From positions 44,390,360-44,454,359 of the forward strand of contig CM065295.1 of the NCBI GenBank assembly GCA_032871835.1: DNA of 64,000 nt, read 5' to 3'. The position numbers and the translations under genes were made by a program. Position 1 is the first letter of the stretch; the number at the start of each line of letters is the position of its first letter. Shown here in pieces: positions 33,764 through 44,410 of the stretch. The notes beneath the pieces are model-generated. The model searched no databases. It had not been told where the DNA came from and was given only the letters and a program-made list of their open reading frames with translations. This DNA comes from Dipteronia dyeriana (Eukaryota; Streptophyta; Magnoliopsida; Sapindales; Sapindaceae).

Positions 33764-34478
33764 AAATTATTAAAAAATTTAATAATTTAAAATATGCCAA
33801 ATTTGAATTTGTCATTATGATTTAATGTAAAAATAAACGATTATTGAAGAACAACTCAATTTATCAAACCGGCATATGAGAAGGAAAAAATATTAAAAAT
33901 TATTAAAGGGAAAGAGAAACTTAAACGGAAAGTAAAAAACATAAAAGTTAAATTAATTTTATATTTTATTTCTTTTAAAATTGTAGAATATATTTATTAA
34001 TTAAACTGTTGCTACTGTGGTGTTTTTTTAAACAGTAAATTTTTAAATTTTATTATTGACTATTAAAATTAAAAGATTAATTAAAAGCACTAATGAATAT
34101 AGCCGAAAGATACATTATAAATCTTAAACTTTTGAACACTGCTTTGGTGTAGACCGATCAATACCTAGCCATACTGACCAACCAATGTTTAGTTGTCATG
34201 TAACCCAAAGCAAGAAGAAAATGGTAAAAAGTGAAAGAAATTTAACCACGTGGCAGTACTCTATTTGGGGTTAGTATGGTTGGATGATGATTGGTCAACA
34301 CCCAAGATCTTTCCAAAACCTTTTTCCATGAGGGATGAATAGTTTATGAGTATAAAAACAGCCCAAAGAAACAATTCTGTCACGACTAAAGGGAGTATGA
34401 CAGTGCATGTCATAACCTTTTATCTCAAATTCCAAGGAGGAGATCACGGTTTTATCCCTTGAAATTGTCAGGATGAAG
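33764..34478. other. Gap between G2 and the Athila-like cluster
   Basis: 33764-33768 is the target duplication. The rest is AT-rich. 34246-34357 looks promoter-like, with CCACGTGG (34246-34253, a G-box) and TATAAAA (34351-34357), but no ORF follows before the LTR at 34479. Confidence 0.4.
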
Positions 34479-35773
34479 TGTGATTAACACTAAAAAAGTG
34501 TGTTTAATAAAGGATTATATTATCATTTTACACTTTTAATATTATTAATTCCTCAATTTAGACATATTTTTGTTCCCTTACTTAAAGAAATGTGTTATAT
34601 AGTAATTATTGTATTTTCCAGGGGTAATATCATCAATTCAGAATTATGGAGAAGTTAGATAGCAAAACAGACATCACTTTCAAGTTCAGAACGTTCAAAA
34701 GCCTCAGAAAAGTTATGAAGGGTATTTTTATAATTTTGACTATGTTCGGAGTCTCGTAAAGTAAAATCGGCATAAAAAACGAACTCAGAAGACCTAAAAC
34801 CCTTGAAGTTAGGCAAAAACAGTAGTCAAAACAGTCAACGATTGTATAAAAGAAGTTCGGATCTAGTGTGAAAAGATGTATGATATTCTGGTGAGCCCAT
34901 ATTATTTAGATGACGTGGCAGCATTTGATTGGTCCACGCATGCAAGCTCATACTCTCTACATTAGATCCGTTAATACCAGAAGACTGTTGACTTTGTATG
35001 TTGATTGATGACGTAGCATATTTATATCGGAACAAATTGCGAGTGCATCGTACACGCGACAGTAGGGAATCATATTCTAGAAGACTGTTAACTTTACTTT
35101 GGTCGGCCCAATCAGAGCATACCACGTGGTGAAATCTGGACACTCCATTTTAAATTCATCTGATGGTCAATTTTTATTCGTATTTTGTTTAAACATAGGA
35201 CCTATCCCCCCAAATTTGGGTGTCATGAATCCATTTTTTATTTTAGATTTGGAAAATTCTCTCTATTGTTCTCAAATTCTCAGTTTAAATAAAATAGCTA
35301 TTTTCTAGAAAAATTCACTATATCTAGGTAATTCAATATAGTTAGGGTCAAATGTGATATTGTTGGTGTGGAAAATATGATCCAGTTTTGGTAAATTTAT
35401 TTTCTTACTTTTTCCCCTCTAGTTTTTATGGAGTCTTGGCTCAACATAGACAGACAGACACTCTTTGGCACAGTGGGTATTTTACACCATATCTATCAAT
35501 AGAGTGGCCAGTGGAGTTGAAATTCCTCGCACAAATTTGGACTAAATATTAATAATTGGATCTTATTTGAAATACCAACAGTGGATCTCTTAGCCCTAGT
35601 TTTAATTTCAAATGATTTACACTTTTCATAACAAGCTTAGGAATTAACCTATACAATTAATTTTACAAAAATAAGTGATCAACCTCTTTGTGGTTCTACC
35701 CGGTCTTATCGGTTAAATTATTACTCTGGCACTCTTATACTTGAGAGAAAAAACACTTCTTTAGGACGTGTCA
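34479..35773 (+). repeat. Athila-like LTR, + orientation (1295 bp)
   Basis: It begins TGTGATTAACAC (34479) and ends GTGTCA (35773), followed by a degraded primer site. It is ~85-90% similar by eye to the reverse complement of 35966-37269 and 56320-57626. GTATAAAAG at ~34845 is a possible TATA box. Confidence 0.8.
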
Positions 35774-35965
35774 AGTTTTTGACGTCGTTACTGGGGAGGT
35801 AAGTCAGCATTTTCTTTGTAGAGGTAATTTCTTTTTAATTTTTTTTTTTTTGTTATTTTTTTTTAATCTTCCTTGTTCTCAATTTGTGTTCAGTTTTGTA
35901 TCATTCATCTCAACAAATCATAAACTTCATCCACTTTAAAAAAGAAAAGAAAAGCATATACGAAC
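35774..35965 (+). other. Primer site and leader of a + oriented Athila-like element (E3 left part)
   Basis: TTTTGACGTCGTTACTGGGG is a mutated form of the Athila tRNA-Asp primer site TTTTGGCGCCGTTGCCGGGG. The following ~165 bp match, inverted, the leader at 62220-62394. The leader breaks off at ~35960, where the minus-strand LTR begins. Confidence 0.7.
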
Positions 35966-37269
35966 TGCCTAAGGAAGTGTTCATACTCCTAAGTATATGA
36001 GTGCCAGAGTAATAATTTAACCGGTAAGATCAGGTCGGACCACAAGGATGTTGTTCACTTGTCTTTGTAAAATTAATGGCATAGGTTAATTCCTAAGCTT
36101 GTTACAAAAAGTGTAAATCAATTGAAATTCAAAATATGGCTAAAAGATCCACCGTTGGTATTTCAAATAAGATCCAATTATTAATATTTAGTCCAAATTT
36201 GTGGGAGGAATTTCCAATCCACTAACCACTCTACTGATAGATATGGTGTAAAATACCCACTGTACCAAACAGTAACTGTTTGTCCACGATGAGTCAAGAC
36301 TCCATAAAAACCAGAGGGGAAAAAGCAAAAAAATAAATTTACCGAAATTGGATCATATTTTCCACACCAACAGTATCATCTTTGACCCTAGCTATATTGA
36401 ATTACTTGGACATAGTGAAATTTTAGAAAATAGCTATTTTATTTAAACTCAGAATTTGAGAACAATAGAGAGAGAATTTTCCGAATCTAAGATCAGAAAT
36501 GGATTCAAGACACCCAAATTAGATGGGACTTGGGAGAGGTCCCATACTTATATAAAATACCAATAAAAATTGACCATCGAATGAATTTAAAATGGAGCGT
36601 CTAGATTTCACCACGTGGCGCGCTCTGATTAGGCCGATAGAAGTAACGTCAACAGTCTTCTAGAATGTAATTCCTTACAGTCGCGTGTACGATGCACTCA
36701 CAATTCTGTCGAATATAATGTACCATGTCATCAGTCAACAGACAAATTCAACAGTCTTCTGGTGTTAGCAGATCTACTATAAAGAGAGTGAGCTTGCATG
36801 CGTAGACCAATCAAATGCTGCCACGCCATCAAATCAATATGGGCTCACCATAGTATCATACAACTTTTCACAATGGATCCGAACTTCTTTTGTGTAATCG
36901 ATGACTGTTTTGACTCCGGTTTTTACCTATCTCAAGGTTTTTGTATTTCTAAGTCCATTTTTGACATCGATTCTACTGTTCGGTACTCCGAACATGGTCA
37001 CAATTTTAAAAATGCCCTTCGTGACTTTTCTGAGGTTTTTGAACGTTCTAAACTTGAAAGTGATGTCTGTTTTGCCATCTGACTTCTCCATAACTCTGAC
37101 TTAACCATATTACCTCTGAAATATAAAGAAGAATACATTAATTACTACACAACACATTTCTTTAAGTAAGGGAACAAAAATATGTCTAAAATAGAGAATT
37201 AATAATATTGGAAGTGTAAAATGATGATATTATCTCTTAATAAACATACACTTTTTAGTGTTAATCACA
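35966..37269 (-). repeat. E1 3' LTR
   Basis: The U3 start reads TGTGATTAACAC in reverse complement (ends at 37269) and is preceded by a purine tract. The U5 end is ragged at ~35966: the terminal GTGTCA is missing. Confidence 0.8.
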
Positions 37270-37281
37270 TCCCCCAACTGG
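37270..37281 (-). other. E1 polypurine tract
   Basis: CCAGTTGGGGGA on minus, directly before the 3' LTR. The equivalent in E2 is at 57627-57638. Confidence 0.65.
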
Positions 37282-38526
37282 CTTATTGCTAGTCCCTAGC
37301 AATTAAAGCGAAAACAGTAAAAACTTAAATTCAAATCTCCAAACTACCAAATAGACATACTCTTTCGTACCTCTTTTCTCACCTCCGTCGATCAGTCATC
37401 AATAGAGATATCAATCAAACCTTCTTGTGCTCAATAAAGATCAACACAATAACAATGAGATTCAATTAAAATCAAACAACATTTTGCTTCCAAAATCTCA
37501 TCAGAGCTTCTTCCTTAGGCAGCAGTTTTATTCTTTTTTTTTAATATTATAACAAAATTGGAAACAAACATTCCATCTTTAATCCATGTAGCGAGCTTTA
37601 GGCCAATAAATCCTAAACCTGTTGGCTTTAGGGCCTTAAGTGTTGAAACACTTCTATTGACTTAATTACTCGGATTGCAGATGTTTATTAATACAATTCC
37701 CTTAACCATTCTCTTTAACCTGTGTAGCGAGCATTAAGTCAATGGCTCCCAGACCAATTGATCTTAAGGCATTAGGTGTTAAAGCACCCCTCAGACTTAA
37801 TTGCTCAAGTTAAAGAGGCTATGAAATTAAACATTATTCTTATTAAGACTCCACCATTTTACGCGAACACTCTATGCTTACTTGGCATGAGCCCCGGCTA
37901 CTAAATAAGAGTTTTGGTCAGAACACACAAAATTATTATAAGTATTATTACTATTATTATTAGTATTACTATTTTTTTTAAAAAAAAAACACTACCTTCG
38001 GTTGTTACCCTTGAATGAAGCTTCAGAACTAAATATGCAAAATCTCAACTTACTACATATAATCACGTGTCAATGTGCATGTGTATCCGAAATAGTTCGA
38101 AAAATCTCTCAAGATGACTAAATGAATAAAAGGATTAGTCAACAATATCTCAACGAGGAGTTTATAAATTTTAATAGTCTGAAGAGAGGAAACAAAAGTA
38201 ATTTATTATGAATCTAAAAATAAAAAATGCATCAGAACTACCTCATGAGCAACTGAAAGAACTCATTACTCGACCATCTTTTAGGAAAAAAAATGGTCAG
38301 AAGTTAGCTTGGTTTTAAAAAAAAATTACAAAAAATTACTAAATCGGCATTAATGTCCACTATCCCCTCCCTCTAACCAGAAAGAGACATTTTATCCAAT
38401 GTCTTTTAGAAAGAGGTAAGGTTAAGAAGATATCACCTGAACAACTTGAAAGACGACAAAATCCTACAAAAAACAACAAAAGTAATACAAAATAAAGGAA
38501 AATAAAATACATAAAAAACATTGGAT
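37282..38526. repeat. E1 3' untranslated region with a two-unit repeat
   Basis: 37570-37690 and 37720-37830 are two diverged copies containing GTGTAGCGAGC, GGCATTAGGTGTT-like and GAAGCACCCCT-like blocks. An interrupted (ATT)n tract is at 37931-37972. Homologous sequence is at 57640-58797 in E2. No ORF seen. Confidence 0.6.
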
Positions 38527-39185
38527 AAATATAGACAGAGATTTAAATCAATTATGCGCTTCTTGCTGTCTTCATCAATGGACCACTCTAACCTGGAAGC
38601 TAAGTGATCTAGCTCATATTTAAAAGCTTGTAACTGGTCAATCAGCTTATGAGCAATAGAAGCAGAGATAAATATTTTTTGGATTAAAGGTTGAATGTAA
38701 TAATTGTTTTGAGCATGATCAAGAGATTAAAGGAAACCATCATAAAATTTATTAACATTCAACAAACCGATGGATTTCTCATGGATATGTAGTTACGCCT
38801 AGGATGCTATTGTAAATAATTCATATAAGGTTCCAAAACCACCTGGCAAAGCTATAAATGCATCAACATGATGTAGCATTGTAGTCAGTCTTTCCTACAT
38901 ACCTAAAATAACTAGCTTTTCACCGTTTGTCTTTCCAATGATGTCTACTGTGGCCATAGGTTTTGGGACAATACCTAAAACTTAAGTACCTCAGTCTCGT
39001 GCAACTCATGAAATACACCCCACTAATCCCAAGTTACCTCCCCCATACACTAGGTGTGTTTTCCGTTCAACCAAAACCTTATCAAAATGAGTTGCAGCAT
39101 CAACAAACTCTCTGTATATATCCCATAATTAATGCCACCAAATACACAAATGTTTGTGAATCATTTAGCTGAAGGTGTTCTTTTG
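38527..39185 (-). pseudogene. LOG-like gene carried by E1 (cytokinin riboside 5'-monophosphate phosphoribohydrolase family)
   Basis: On minus, without introns: FTNICVFGGINYGIYTEFVD, AATHFDKVL, then the signature THLVYGGGNLGLVGCIS (39060-39010), VLGIVPKPMATVDIIGKTNG, VDAFIALPGGFGTLYELFT (PGGxGT at ~38850-38825), IHEKSIGLLNVNKFYDGFL and a C-terminal LIDQLQAFKYELDHLASRLE. GGGxxGLMG and PGGxGTxxE are the defining motifs of LOG enzymes, which release active cytokinin from its nucleotide. About 220 codons equals a whole LOG protein. At least six stops and loss of the ATG (a ~30-bp deletion relative to 59964) make it dead. It lies in the 3' region of E1 where retrotransposons have no gene of this kind. 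Confidence 0.85.
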
Positions 39186-39230
39186 AATGATTATGAGTGC
39201 TTTGAAGAAAAAGGGAAAACAAACGCTTGT

Positions 39231-39237
39231 ATTTATA
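39231..39237 (-). promoter_or_regulatory. TATA box upstream of the LOG-like gene in E1
   Basis: CTATAAATACAAGC on minus, followed by TTTTCTTCAAAGC. The same element is conserved at 60037-60043 in E2, ~75 bp before the LOG-like ATG there, so it is a plausible core promoter. Confidence 0.5.
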
Positions 39238-39344
39238 GATCCCAAAAAGGTAACACTATGATACACCTATATGTATAGGGTGGTGCATTTATCAATGATA
39301 TATTATATCCAAATGGTTCAAAAATAAAAAGTAAACAACAATAA

Positions 39345-39998
39345 TTGCAAAGGACATTAAATGCAAAAGGAAAAAAGATATTTATTGGTAATTGTGATTG
39401 TGGCTCACATCGTCCTCTTATTTTACATCTAGTAACGGCTTCAAACGCTCTTTATGGGTCAGGGATATGCTTCCCATCCAATTTCTTACAAATTAGCAAA
39501 CATGGCCTTTTAAAGTCAGATTCCCATGACTATATTGTGCATGTTCTTTTTGGAATTGTGGCGCCATAATTGGTCAATTGCCTTTTGCACATATCCACTA
39601 GGATAGGCATCAAGAGTCGTTAGGATATCCAATAACTCCCTAAGAAAACCATGCCTAATGAATAAAATTTTATCCTCCCAATTATCAGACACATTCCTAA
39701 AGAATGACAACGTGTGTTGCAAGTTGTACGTGTACATTTGTGACAAGTAATGCCTAACTTCTTAGCTCTTCGTTTCTTTGCAGGGTTACTTTTTCTAAAG
39801 CAAGGCATATAAGATATAAATGAGTCAAAAGACTCACTCGCTAGACACCTTAGCTTCGATCAACCAGTGAACATCAGCTTGAATGTTATACATCATCAGT
39901 AAGAGCAATCTTTTGAACCGTGCTCTGTAAATCTTTTTCAGAGCATTCTGAGGTAGAGATGGAAAATATTTTAACAGGTTCGGGAAAATTTCATCCAT
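39345..39998 (-). pseudogene. Second non-canonical ORF of E1, unidentified
   Basis: The minus ATG at 39998 opens MDEIFPNLLKYFPSLPQNAL then KKIYRARFKRLLLLMMYN and DVHWLIEAKV. After a frameshift come FRKSNPAKKRRAKKLGITCH with Cys spacing C-x2-C-x4-C-x3-C, then ILFIRHGFLRELLDILTTLD and YPSGYVQKAIDQLW. The homologue in E2 spans 60263-60806. A TATA-like TTATATAG lies at 40088-40095. I do not recognise the family. It may be a second captured host gene or an element-specific accessory protein with a zinc-binding cluster. Confidence 0.55.
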
Positions 39999-40209
39999 GC
40001 CTTGTTTGGGGGATCAGTTATTTTGAGAAATTGAGTTAAACGGACTTGAATTGTTACAGAGTACCATTATCCGCCACTCAACCGGGGTTATATAGTACAA
40101 CACACCAAGCAAAAATTGAACCTAGAAATTAATCCTGCAAAAATTCAAAACGTAAAAGTGAACAAAAATAATCGCAAACACAAATAAAGTCAAAAAGCAA
40201 GAGATTTGA

Positions 40210-41330
40210 TTACTCACTGTTGTAACAAGGGTCAGATAGGATGATAGAGTCTATTTGAAAATCTGTATTTTCTAAGAATGGTTTCACACGTTGTCCGTTT
40301 ACTTTAAACACATTACCATTCCTAGGATTCTCAATGTTGATGGCATCATATGGATACACGTGTTTCACAACAAATGGACCACTCCACTTTGATTTCAATT
40401 TGCCAGGAAATAAATGAAGTCGAGAATTATAAAGCAAAACCTTTAAACAAACTTCAAATGATCTTAAAATCCATTTGTCATGGAATGTTTTAGATTTTTC
40501 TTTAAGAATTTTTGCATTTTCATATGCATCATTTCTTAATTCATTAAGTTCATTTATTTGCAACTTGCGTAATTCACCAATATCATTTAGGTTAGAATTG
40601 AAAGCTTTAGTGGCCCAATATGCTTTATGCTCAAATTCAGCAGGTAAGTGGCAAGGTTTTCCATAAACTAAACGATAAGGAGACATACCCAAATATGTTT
40701 TGAATATAGTGTTGTAAGCCCAAAGTGCATCATTTAGTCTAAGACACCAATCTTTTCGATTACGGTTAACCATTTTTTACAAGATCAGTTTTATCTCCCT
40801 ATTTACTAACTCAACTTGACCACTTGTTTTAGGGTGGTATGGTGTGGTAATTTTGTGTGTAACTCCATATTTCTTTATTAAAGACTCAAAGGGTTTATTA
40901 CAAAAGTGTTTGCCTTCATCACTGATAATGGCTCGAGGGATTCCAAATCGACTTAAAAGATTTTCTTTTAAAAACTTAATCACTGTTTTATGATCATTAC
41001 TTCGATAAGGAATTGCTTCAACCCATTTTGACACATTATCAACGGCAACCAAAATGTACAAAAATTTAAATGATAGTCAAAATGGACCCATAAAATCAAT
41101 TCCCCAACAGTCAAACATTTCAATGACAAGAATGGAGTTTACAGGCATCATATTTCGTTTATAAATGGACCATAACTTTTGACAATTTTCACAGGTTATA
41201 CAAAATGCATGTGCGTCTTTAAACAAGTTGGGCCAGTAAAATCCACACTGTAAGATTTTTGCAGCTGTTTTCTTTGACGAAAAATGACCACCACATGCTT
41301 TAGAATGACAAAATTTAATGACGTTACTAA
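40210..41330 (-). pseudogene. E1 integrase
   Basis: Minus strand: a zinc-binding part around 41330-41190 (ACGGHFSSKKTAAKILQCGF, YWPNL, CITCENCQK), then GIDFMGPF (~41100), VAVDNVSKWVEAIPYRSND, IISDEGKHFCNKPFE (DEG in place of the usual DxG), TTPYHPKTSGQVELVNREIK (~40820), [20 protein letters not shown], and a C-terminal [20 protein letters not shown] ending at 40210. The core D,D,E order is visible, but a stop near 41080 and a frame break near 40775 disrupt it. Sequence style ([17 protein letters not shown]) is typical of Athila. Confidence 0.92.
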
Positions 41331-42268
41331 CCTCATTGCCTGGAATGCACTGTCGAACGATTTGATCAGGACAATACTTTAATAAGTATGGGTCATCCTA
41401 GTAAAAATGCTTTAACGCGGTAAAAAATTTCATTTTATCTTGTGTATTCCAATCAAGTGGCATCATTCTTGTTGCAAGATAACTAACAATGTCAGCTTAC
41501 TAAGGCATAGTTGCGACAGAGAATAAAAGATCACCAGGAAAAGAATTATTGATGGGTGCTTTATCAAATGACGACTCAACGGTGAGTTGTGATAAATCCG
41601 TGACAACATTTTCAGTACCCTTTTTGTCCTTGATTGTGAGATTGAATTCTTATAGCAAAAAAATCCAGCGAATCAATCTTGGCTTCACATCGTGTTTAGA
41701 CATTAAATACTTCACAACAATGTGCTCAGTAAAAACAATGGTTGAAGCGCTAATCAATTATGATCGAAATTTATCCAATGCGAATATCAACAACAAGTAA
41801 TTCTTTTTCAGTGGTGGTGTAATTCATTTGTGCACCATTCAAAGTTTTACTTGCGTAATAAATCACAAAAGGCTTACCTTTTCTTCTTTGTCCTAAGACA
41901 GCTTCAACAGTAAAATCACTTGCATAACACATCAACTCAAAATGCAAGGACCAATTAGGGGATTGCATGATAGGAGTAGATGTTAAAAGGTCAATTACCT
42001 TCTTAAAAGACTCTTGACCCTCTTTTGTCCATTCAAATTTTGTATATTTTAATAAGAGGTTATAAAGTGGTTTAGATATGACACTGAAATCTTTAATAAA
42101 CCTCTTATAAAATCATGCATGCCCAAAAAATGATCGCACATCTTTGACTGTTTACGGTGGTAATAACTTTGAAATGACTTCAATTTTTACCTTATCAACC
42201 TCGATTCTGTTGGATGACACAACATGACCCAAAATAATTTTAGACATGGTCATATAATGACACTTTTC
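41331..42268 (-). pseudogene. E1 RNase H and connection region
   Basis: The clearest part, 41968-41771, reads LHFELMCYASDFTVEAVLGQ, GKPFVIYYASKTLNGAQMNY and TTTEKELLVV, the gypsy RNase H start. Degraded matches run on both sides. RNase H removes the RNA strand during cDNA synthesis. Confidence 0.8.
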
Positions 42269-42880
42269 TCAATTAAACACAAGTCCTTTTTCCGTGCAAC
42301 GTTTCAAGACTCTTTCCAAGTTATTATGACAATTATCAAAAGAATTCCCAGACATAGTTAAATCATCCATAAAGACCTCTAAACAATGTTCAATCATGTC
42401 ACTAAAAATACATAGCATGCATCGTTGAAATGTGGTTGATGCATTACACAAACCAAATGACATTCTTCTAAATGCAAAGGTTCCTAAAGGACATGTGAAT
42501 ATGGTATTTTCTTGTTCTTCTAATGCAATGGGAATTTGATAGTATCCTAAATTCCCATCAAGAAAACAGTGATATGGATGTCCAGCCACTTTTTCTAAAA
42601 TCTGGTCAAGGAATGGAAGGGAAAAATGATATTTTCTAGTGGCATCATTTAATTTTCCATAATCAATGCACATGCGCCAACTAGATGGAACACGAGTTGG
42701 AATTAACTCACCCTTTTCATTTTTAACAACAATGATTCTAGATTTTTTTGGCACAACTTGTGTATGATTCACCCACTTACTATCAGAGATAGGGTAGATA
42801 ATTCCTATGTCAAGTAATTTAAGGACTTGAGTCTTGACAACTTCTTTCATGTGTGGGTTAAGGCGTCTTTGGGGTTGTCA
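42269..42880 (-). pseudogene. E1 reverse transcriptase
   Basis: The open frame 42850-42269 has VLKLLDIGIIYPISDSKWVN, WRMCIDYGKLNDATRKYHFS, LPFLDQILEKVAGHPYHCFL, DGNLGYYQIPIALEEQENTI, FTCPLGTFAFRRMSFGLCNA and the catalytic FMDDL (42359-42373; FMDDF is more common in Athila). The domain is nearly intact over ~190 residues, but flanking stops make the polyprotein non-functional. Confidence 0.93.
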
Positions 42881-43189
42881 ATAAGTTTTAACATTTTCCT
42901 CTAAATTTATCTGATGTGAACAAATCAAGTGGTTAATTCCTTTAAAATCTTTCAAAGCCCAACCAATTGCATTATTATATTTCTTTAAAACATGTAACAT
43001 CTTACCTTCTTGTTCTTCTGTAAGGTTAGAAGAGATTACCACTGGGTAGGTCTGCTCGTCTCCAAGGTATGTATATTTGAGTCTTTCTAGTAAGGGCTTC
43101 TAATCCAGTTTAGGTGTTTTTTCTTCAGGCTCTTCATCTTTCTGTTCCAATTCTTCAAAATCTTAAGTATCTCCTTCTTTTTCGATTGC

Positions 43190-43905
43190 CTACAAACAAT
43201 CATCAAGATGTGAATGCATACTTGAATCAAGTGAATTGATCAAACAAACATCAAGTGAGTTAAAAGTATCATTTTGAACATGATCTGCAACAATGGTTTC
43301 AATAATGTCTACATCTTCATCTTCATTTTCATCATCAAATGGTTCCTTAGACATGTTGAAAACATTAAGCTTAATTTCCATATTTTCGAAAGACATGTTC
43401 ATTATTCCATTCTTGCAATTAATCAAGGCATTAGCAGTAGCTAAATATGGTTGGCCTAATATAACAGGAATTGATTTGTGCCTATTAACAACAGGTTGTG
43501 TTTCCAAGACAATAAAATATATTGGGTAAATAAATTTATCGCATTGTACTAACACATCTTTCACAATTTCTTTTTGGTATTTTAATTGACCTATAAGTAT
43601 GACAAAGTGTGGTTGAAGTCAGTTTTAACTCACCAAGTTTAAGTCGCTGATAAACTGAGTTTGGGAGCAAATTTACACTAACATCTAGGTCAAGTAAAGC
43701 ATGCTCAATTTTACAGTAACCAATTTTGCAGGAAATAGTGGGACAACCTGGATTTTTATATTTCAAATCATTTTTGTTGGAAAGAATGAAACTTACCTGT
43801 TCAGCCATAAAGGCTTTCTTTCTTACCTGATTCTTAATTTTTACAGTGCACAGATTCTTCAAAAATTTGGTATAGGAAGGTACCTGTTTGATCGCATCCA
43901 ATAGA
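43190..43905 (-). pseudogene. E1 protease region
   Basis: 43901-43536 has YTKFLKNLCTVKIKN, then CKIEHALLDLDVSVNLLPNS, which corresponds to the Athila protease motif ALLDLGASVNLLP, with GA replaced. The frame shifts and continues at 43564-43190 with PVILGQPYLATANALINCKN (the ILGRPFLATA block). The tail is acidic. Confidence 0.85.
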
Positions 43906-44410
43906 GTAACATTGATCTTTACCTATTTGAAAATTTCAAAAATCTCTAGGTAATACTTCGATTTCTGTGAATTTTTAAAAGACCAAGTAAATGGAAGTGT
44001 AGGCGGGGAATCAATTAATTCTTCATCAACAGTGGGTTCATCAACCCTTTCTTTACCCTTGGAAAATGTTTTATCATCATTTTTACCAGATTCAAGAATA
44101 GGTTTTTTGATGACCTTTCCACTACGAAGAGTAATAATTGATTTGACTTGGTCTGGGCGTTGGTTTTTGTCATAGGAATTTGACTGACTCCTGAGATTTG
44201 GTTGTGTTTGAGATGGAAACTTACCTTTTTAATGTGTGGTGACTGTAGAAGAATTTTTTACCAAAGTATCTTTAACATCTATCAATGTTTGTGCCGTTTG
44301 GGTGTTTATGGCTTCTTATTTCTCAATGAATGAGTGCAAAGTGTCTTAAAGGTTTTTCCTAGATGGTAGGACATAAAGTGCATTATCTTGAGGGTTTTGG
44401 AAATTCTGGT
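43906..44410 (-). pseudogene. E1 gag C-terminal part and linker, left of the copia insertion
   Basis: Decayed linker: ITLRSGKVIKKP block (~44140-44105), VDEPTVDEELIDSPPTLPFT (~44040) and a QTAQTLIDVKDTL-like stretch (~44290). ITLRSGK is a typical Athila linker motif. It joins across the copia insertion to 54903. Confidence 0.75.

Noticed and set aside
34246..34357. Host gene promoter
   Set aside because: A G-box and TATA are present, but no ORF or splice structure follows before the LTR at 34479; kept only as a note in the gap description.
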